This document shows, one piece after another, positions 61,134-64,000 of a stretch of DNA of 64,000 nt (within the stretch, counting starts at the first letter, position 1; the number at the start of each line of letters is the position of its first letter). The notes beneath the pieces were generated by a model. The model had not been told where the DNA came from and did not search any database. It worked only from the letters and a program-made list of their open reading frames with translations. The position numbers and the translations under genes were made by a program. This DNA is from DATAGF01 sp963834875. Lineage in GTDB: Bacteria > Actinomycetota > Thermoleophilia > Miltoncostaeales > Miltoncostaeaceae. Location of the stretch: the NCBI GenBank assembly GCA_963834875.1, contig CAWIDG010000033.1, positions 1-64,000 on the forward strand, in the 5' to 3' direction.

Positions 61134-61551
61134 ATGCGCGTCGTGAAGCGTCTGGCCTGTGCGGCCATCGCCGTGGCGGCGGCGACAGCGGTGTCACTGT
61201 CGGCGCATCATTCGTTCGCGATGTTCGAGATGGACAAGGATGTCGAGTACAGCGGTGTCGTCGTCGAGTGGAGGTGGCAGAACCCGCACGTGCATTTCAC
61301 GATGCACGTCAAAGCGGCGCCCGGGGTGGATTCGCAGACGGTCGGGCACCTGGGATGTGGAGGGCGGCTCCATCAACATCATGTCGCGCCAGGGGTGGAC
61401 ACGCGCGAGCTACAAGTCGGGCGATCCCATCCGGATCGTCGGGCACCCGATGAAGGACGGGTCGAAAGGGATCTCGCTTTTCTACGCGATCCGGCCGGAC
61501 GGCACGAGGCTCTATCACGACATCGCACGACCCACCGCCGACAAGAAGTGA
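61134..61551 (+). CDS. DUF6152 secreted protein (one frameshift)
   Basis: It starts at 61134 after TAGGAGGATCAC. The signal is VVKRLACAAIAVAAATAVSL. SAHHSFAMFEMDKDVEYSGV and VVEWRWQNPHVHFTMHVK are the DUF6152 signature (HHSF, EW-x-NPH). An indel near 61350 shifts to WDVEGGSINIMSRQGWTRAS, YKSGDPIRIVGHPMKDGSKG and GTRLYHDIARPTADKK. The family is periplasmic and may bind metal through its His residues. It belongs to the run with family A and the two DUF6644 genes. Confidence 0.78.
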
Positions 61552-62025
61552 GCGTCTTCCGCAGCCTGCAGCAGAGCCCGTTCACCGACTGGCTCCTCGG
61601 GTCGGATTCAATCTGGACGTATCCGCTGGTCCTGACGCTCCATACGGCCGGCCTGGCCGTGCTCGTCGGCGCCAGCATCCTGATTCATCTGCGCGTCTTG
61701 AACATTGGCGCCGCGATTCCGCTCTACAAGTTTCGCGTGCTCTTCCGGTTCGTCTGGGCCGGATTCGTCGTCAACCTGGTGACCGGCCTGATGCTGTTCG
61801 CCACGCAGGCGGCCGATCGAATCGCGGATCCGGTGTTCGGGGTGAAGCTGGGCAGCATCGCGCTCGCCTTGTGGACCGGCGTGCGTTTTGCGCCGCCGCG
61901 TCATCGACGCGCCGGACGGCGCGCTGCTCGATCCGCGCCATGTCCGCTGGCTTGCGGCGGGCGGACTGGCGCTCTGGGCCGTGGCCATCGTCACCGGCCG
62001 GCTCATGGCGTATCGGACGAGCTGA
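61548..62025 (+). CDS. DUF6644-like membrane protein, copy 1 (one frameshift)
   Basis: A GTG at 61548 overlaps the stop of the DUF6152 gene, so the two are coupled. SVFRSLQQSPFTDWLLGSDS is followed by helices IWTYPLVLTLHTAGLAVLVG, FRFVWAGFVVNLVTGLMLFA and KLGSIALALWTGV. After an indel near 61890 the last helix reads WLAAGGLALWAVAIVTGRLM and ends AYRTS. It has four helices in about 158 residues. HTAGLAV and GxxxR-type residues recall cytochrome-b-like small membrane proteins. Function unknown. Confidence 0.72.
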
Positions 62026-62037
62026 CGGGACGGCCCG

Positions 62038-62526
62038 GTGCTGGACTTCGCCCTCTGGATCGAGGCCACGCCGCTGTCGAAGGCGCTCTTCAATCTCACG
62101 TGGCTCTGGCCGCTCTGTGAGAGCCTGCACTTTCTCGGCCTCGCCGTCCTCATCGGCGGCGCCGGCTTCCTCGACCTTCGGCTGCTGGGCTTCTTTCGCG
62201 GCATTCCCATCCGAGACGTCAAACGCTTCATGCCATTCGCGATCGGCGGCTTCGCCGTGAACGCGATCACCGGCGTCTTGTTCATCACGATGCAGGCGCA
62301 CCTCTATCTGGGCAGCGGCGTCTGGTGGTTCAAGGTCGGGTTCATCGCCCTGGCAGGGCTGAACGCGATGTTCTTTGAAACCCGGCTCAGCCAGCAGGCC
62401 CTGGCGCTCGCCCCGGACGCCGACACGCCGCTGGCGATGAAGGTCATCGGCGGCCTCTCGCTGGTCAGCTGGTTTGCGGTGCTGTACTGCGGCCGCATGC
62501 TGCCGTATTTGGGCACGGGGAACTGA
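62038..62526 (+). CDS. DUF6644-like membrane protein, copy 2
   Basis: An intact 162-residue paralog of the preceding gene, with GTG at 62038, 12 nt downstream. Helices: LCESLHFLGLAVLIGGAGFL, FAIGGFAVNAITGVLFITMQ, FKVGFIALAGLNAMFFETRL and GGLSLVSWFAVLYCGRMLPY. Both copies keep a His in the second helix region (SLHFLGLAV; TLHTAGLAV), which could bind haem or metal. The pair may form a heterodimeric membrane module working with the secreted DUF6152 protein. Confidence 0.78.
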   Translation: MLDFALWIEATPLSKALFNLTWLWPLCESLHFLGLAVLIGGAGFLDLRLLGFFRGIPIRDVKRFMPFAIGGFAVNAITGVLFITMQAHLYLGSGVWWFKVGFIALAGLNAMFFETRLSQQALALAPDADTPLAMKVIGGLSLVSWFAVLYCGRMLPYLGTGN

Positions 62527-62539
62527 CGCGCTTGGACCT

Positions 62540-62680
62540 TCGTCGGTCCTGCAGGTCCTGTTGGTCCTCCAGGTCCTGTTGGTGAGTGCTCAGGTGCCCG
62601 GGTCGGGTACCTGCCGGAACCCGAAGGACCTGCCGCACCCACAGGACTTGAGGACCAAGGACCGACCGTCGGAGCGGTTT
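62540..62680. repeat. Nonamer array, GGTCCTGNN type
   Basis: Units read GGTCCTGCA, GGTCCTGTT, GGTCCTCCA, GGTCCTGTT, then degenerate GGTGAGTGCTCAGGTGCC. The right side carries the complementary sense (CACCCACAGGACTTGAGGAC), making a loose inverted repeat. In one frame the units would encode Gly-Pro-X, but no gene extends from it. Confidence 0.78.
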
Positions 62681-62699
62681 ACACCCTTACACCATTCGT

Positions 62700-62717
62700 G
62701 TTACACCATGGTGTAAC
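62700..62717. promoter_or_regulatory. 18-bp perfect palindrome before vapB, probable VapBC operator
   Basis: GTTACACCATGGTGTAAC ends one base before the vapB ATG. A further TTACACC (62689-62695 region) and TTTACACC lie just upstream. Type II antitoxins repress their own promoter at such palindromes, so this is the likely VapB(C) binding site. A bound complex would cover the start codon region. Confidence 0.7.
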
Positions 62718-62718
62718 C

Positions 62719-62988
62719 ATGGCGCTGAATCTGAAGAATAGCGAAGTCGAACGCCTGGCCGCGGAAGTGGCTCGCCTCACGGGCGAGTCGAAGACTGAAG
62801 CGATTCGGCGCGCGCTCGATGAGCGTCGGCGCCGGCTCAAGGCGCCGGCAGGTGCCGAACGACGGGCCCGGGTCCAGCGCCTGCTCGAAACGAAGATCTG
62901 GCCTTCTGTGCCGAAGAAACAGCTCGGCCGCCGGCTGACTCGGCAGGAAGAGGACGCGATCCTGGGCTACGGCTCCGAGGGCGTGTGA
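62719..62988 (+). CDS. vapB: VapB-type antitoxin
   Basis: Starting at 62719, the 89-residue protein opens MALNLKNSEVERLAAEVARL and TGESKTEAIRRALDERRRRL. This is the Rv0623/PSK-type antitoxin DNA-binding fold with its conserved T-G-E-S-K-T-E-A motif. The C-terminal part (RVQRLLETKIWPSVPKKQLG; RLTRQEEDAILGYG) should wrap the toxin. Its stop overlaps the toxin start. Repression through the palindrome upstream is likely. Confidence 0.88.
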   Translation: MALNLKNSEVERLAAEVARLTGESKTEAIRRALDERRRRLKAPAGAERRARVQRLLETKIWPSVPKKQLGRRLTRQEEDAILGYGSEGV

Positions 62989-63385
62989 CGCTCGACACGT
63001 CGGCGCTGGTCGCGGTGCTGTTCTCGGAGCCAGGCTATCTGGAGGTCGTGGACTGCATCCTCGAGGCCGACGCGGTGCGCGTCGGCGCGCCCACGCTCGT
63101 GGAAACGAGCCTCGTGTTCGCCGGCCGTCAGGGACGCGCGGCGCGCGGCCGGGACGACAACTCGTCTCTGACCTCGTCAGGGAACTTGGCGTCACGGTAG
63201 TGCCCTTCGGTGAGGAGGAATGGCGGCGTGCCGCCGACGCTTTCGCCCGCTACGGACGAGGACGACACAAGGCGTCGCTCAACTTCGGCGACTGCCTGGC
63301 ATACGCCACCGCTGCGGCTGCCGGCGACTCGCTGCTCTTTGTCGGAGACGATTTCCGGCACACCGATGTCCGAGCGGCGCTGTGA
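62985..63385 (+). CDS. vapC: VapC-type PIN-domain toxin (one frameshift)
   Basis: A GTG at 62985 overlaps the vapB stop. TLDTSALVAVLFSEPGYLEV carries the first catalytic Asp. ADAVRVGAPTLVETSLVFAG holds the conserved Glu. After an indel near 63160 the other frame continues LGVTVVPFGEEEWRRAADAF, HKASLNFGDCLAYATAAAAG and LLFVGDDFRHTDV, with the third and fourth acidic residues (NFGDC; GDDF). It is a complete PIN RNase of about 132 residues. VapC toxins cleave tRNA or rRNA when freed from VapB. Confidence 0.87.
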
Positions 63386-63405
63386 AGTGCAGTGGCCCGC
63401 TCGTC

Positions 63406-63545
63406 GGTCCTGCAGGTCCTTTTGGTCCTGTTGGTCCTGTTAGTGAGTGCACCAGGTGCTCTAGGTGCTCCAGGTGCCTGGCCCGAACCGCAGGACGTGA
63501 CGCACCCAACGGACTCACCCGTAGCACCCACAGGATCCATAGGAC
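63406..63545. repeat. Nonamer array, GGTCCTGNN / GGTGCTNNA type
   Basis: GGTCCTGCA, GGTCCTTTT, GGTCCTGTT, GGTCCTGTT, then CAGGTGCTCTAGGTGCTCCA. It is followed by a stretch with CACCCAACGG, CACCCGTAGCACCCACAGGA in the opposite sense. It has the same build as the array at 62540, which lies on the other side of vapBC. Confidence 0.78.
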
Positions 63546-63597
63546 CGACACCACTTATCGTCTGCCGTGCTAGCGTACGCGGCGCGACCCATCCTCC

Positions 63598-64000
63598 GTG
63601 ACCATCGCCCCCGGCACGCGACTCGGGACCTACGAGATTCTTCAGCCGCTCGGGGCTGGCGGCCCCGCCTCCGCTCGCGTTGACATGGGCGCGCGAGCTA
63701 CGGCGAGGTCTCGCCGAAGCCCAGGTGAGGCCACGACTGTGATCGGCAAGTACTCTTGGGTCATATCAGGTCGTGGCCAAGCTGGGCGAAGGCGGAATGG
63801 GCGAGGTCTATCGTGCCCGCGACACCCGGCTCCACCGCGACGTCGCGCTGAAGGTGCTGCCTGCTGCGTTCGCACAGGACCCTGACCGGCTCGCGCGCTT
63901 CAAGCGCGAAGCGCAGGTGCTCGCGTCGCTCAACCATCCGCACATCGCGCAGATTCACGGATTCGAAGATCACGACGGCGTCCATGCGCTCGTCATGGAG
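63598..64000 (+). CDS. Ser/Thr protein kinase, N-terminal part only, with a doubled start
   Basis: A GTG at 63598 begins TIAPGTRLGTYEILQPLGAG, a kinase N-terminus that stops making sense after the Gly-rich loop. About 100 bp further, in another frame, a second and complete start follows: STLGSYQVVAKLGEGGMGEV, YRARDTRLHRDVALKVLPAA and ASLNHPHIAQIHGFEDHDGV. It is open to the window edge. The true gene is probably the second one; its start codon is hidden by an indel near 63740. The first may be a leftover of another kinase gene. The rest of the protein is outside the window. Confidence 0.72.

Noticed and set aside
63392..63601. Collagen-like or Leu/Val-rich small protein in the nonamer array
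   Set aside because: No ribosome site or signal, the frame is set by the repeat itself, and the related array at 62540 has no matching gene.

Overview
The window is GC-rich bacterial DNA that looks like Acidobacteriota, most likely class Vicinamibacteria. This rests on gene content rather than any rRNA marker: secreted DUF1592/DUF1552 proteins, a TonB receptor with a carboxypeptidase-like N-terminus, a PQQ dehydrogenase, Ser/Thr kinases fused to beta-propeller or TPR domains, a DGPF-ECF42 pair and many Tat substrates. No rRNA, tRNA, CRISPR array or intact insertion sequence was seen.

Most long genes are split by single-base indels, often in short homopolymers, while the next codons continue the same protein in another frame. 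I annotate these as one gene and state the breaks. The density (about a dozen in the cyclic glucan synthase alone) and one internal control (the peroxidase tail at 37.5 kb against its remnant at 45.0 kb) point to uncorrected long-read errors rather than true decay. Genuine remnants also occur: an HNH endonuclease piece, a regulator N-terminus, a peroxidase C-terminus and an outer-membrane-protein C-terminus.

Layout. 0-3.7 kb: minus-strand envelope operon (Omp85 protein, DUF4390-like protein, S41 peptidase). 4-8 kb: HNH remnant, sodium:solute symporter, a candidate small RNA, an intradiol dioxygenase. 8-12 kb: TM0106-type RecB-like nuclease/helicase. 12.6-15 kb: kinase with TPRs. 15-20.6 kb: DUF1569, DGPF/ECF42 sigma, TIM-barrel epimerase, c-type cytochrome-like protein, second ECF sigma with a small membrane partner. 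21-26.6 kb: small membrane proteins, FAD oxidoreductase, lipoprotein, DUF418 and VOC proteins. 26.7-34.7 kb: minus-strand run DUF1592, DUF1552, ankyrin protein, amidohydrolase, cytochrome P450. 34.8-37.5 kb: kinase with WD40-like propeller. 37.5-44.9 kb: minus-strand run TonB receptor, PQQ dehydrogenase, ThuA protein, apparently exported type II dehydroquinase, di-heme peroxidase, which together could be a periplasmic oxidation pathway. 45-48 kb: repeat-rich stretch with an exported RidA-like protein. 48.5-58.8 kb: DUF885 lipoprotein and an NdvB-type cyclic beta-glucan synthase. 59-62.5 kb: secreted and membrane proteins of unknown function. 62.7-63.4 kb: VapBC. The window ends inside a third kinase.

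The least expected content is between genes: (i) a family of long hairpins at 3' ends whose stems covary between copies, probably bidirectional terminators; (ii) heptamer tandem repeats of several unrelated sequences; (iii) composite elements in which purine and pyrimidine heptamer arrays face each other around a conserved core; (iv) nonamer arrays that would read Gly-Pro-X; (v) a long REP-like inverted repeat with a half copy 7 kb away.
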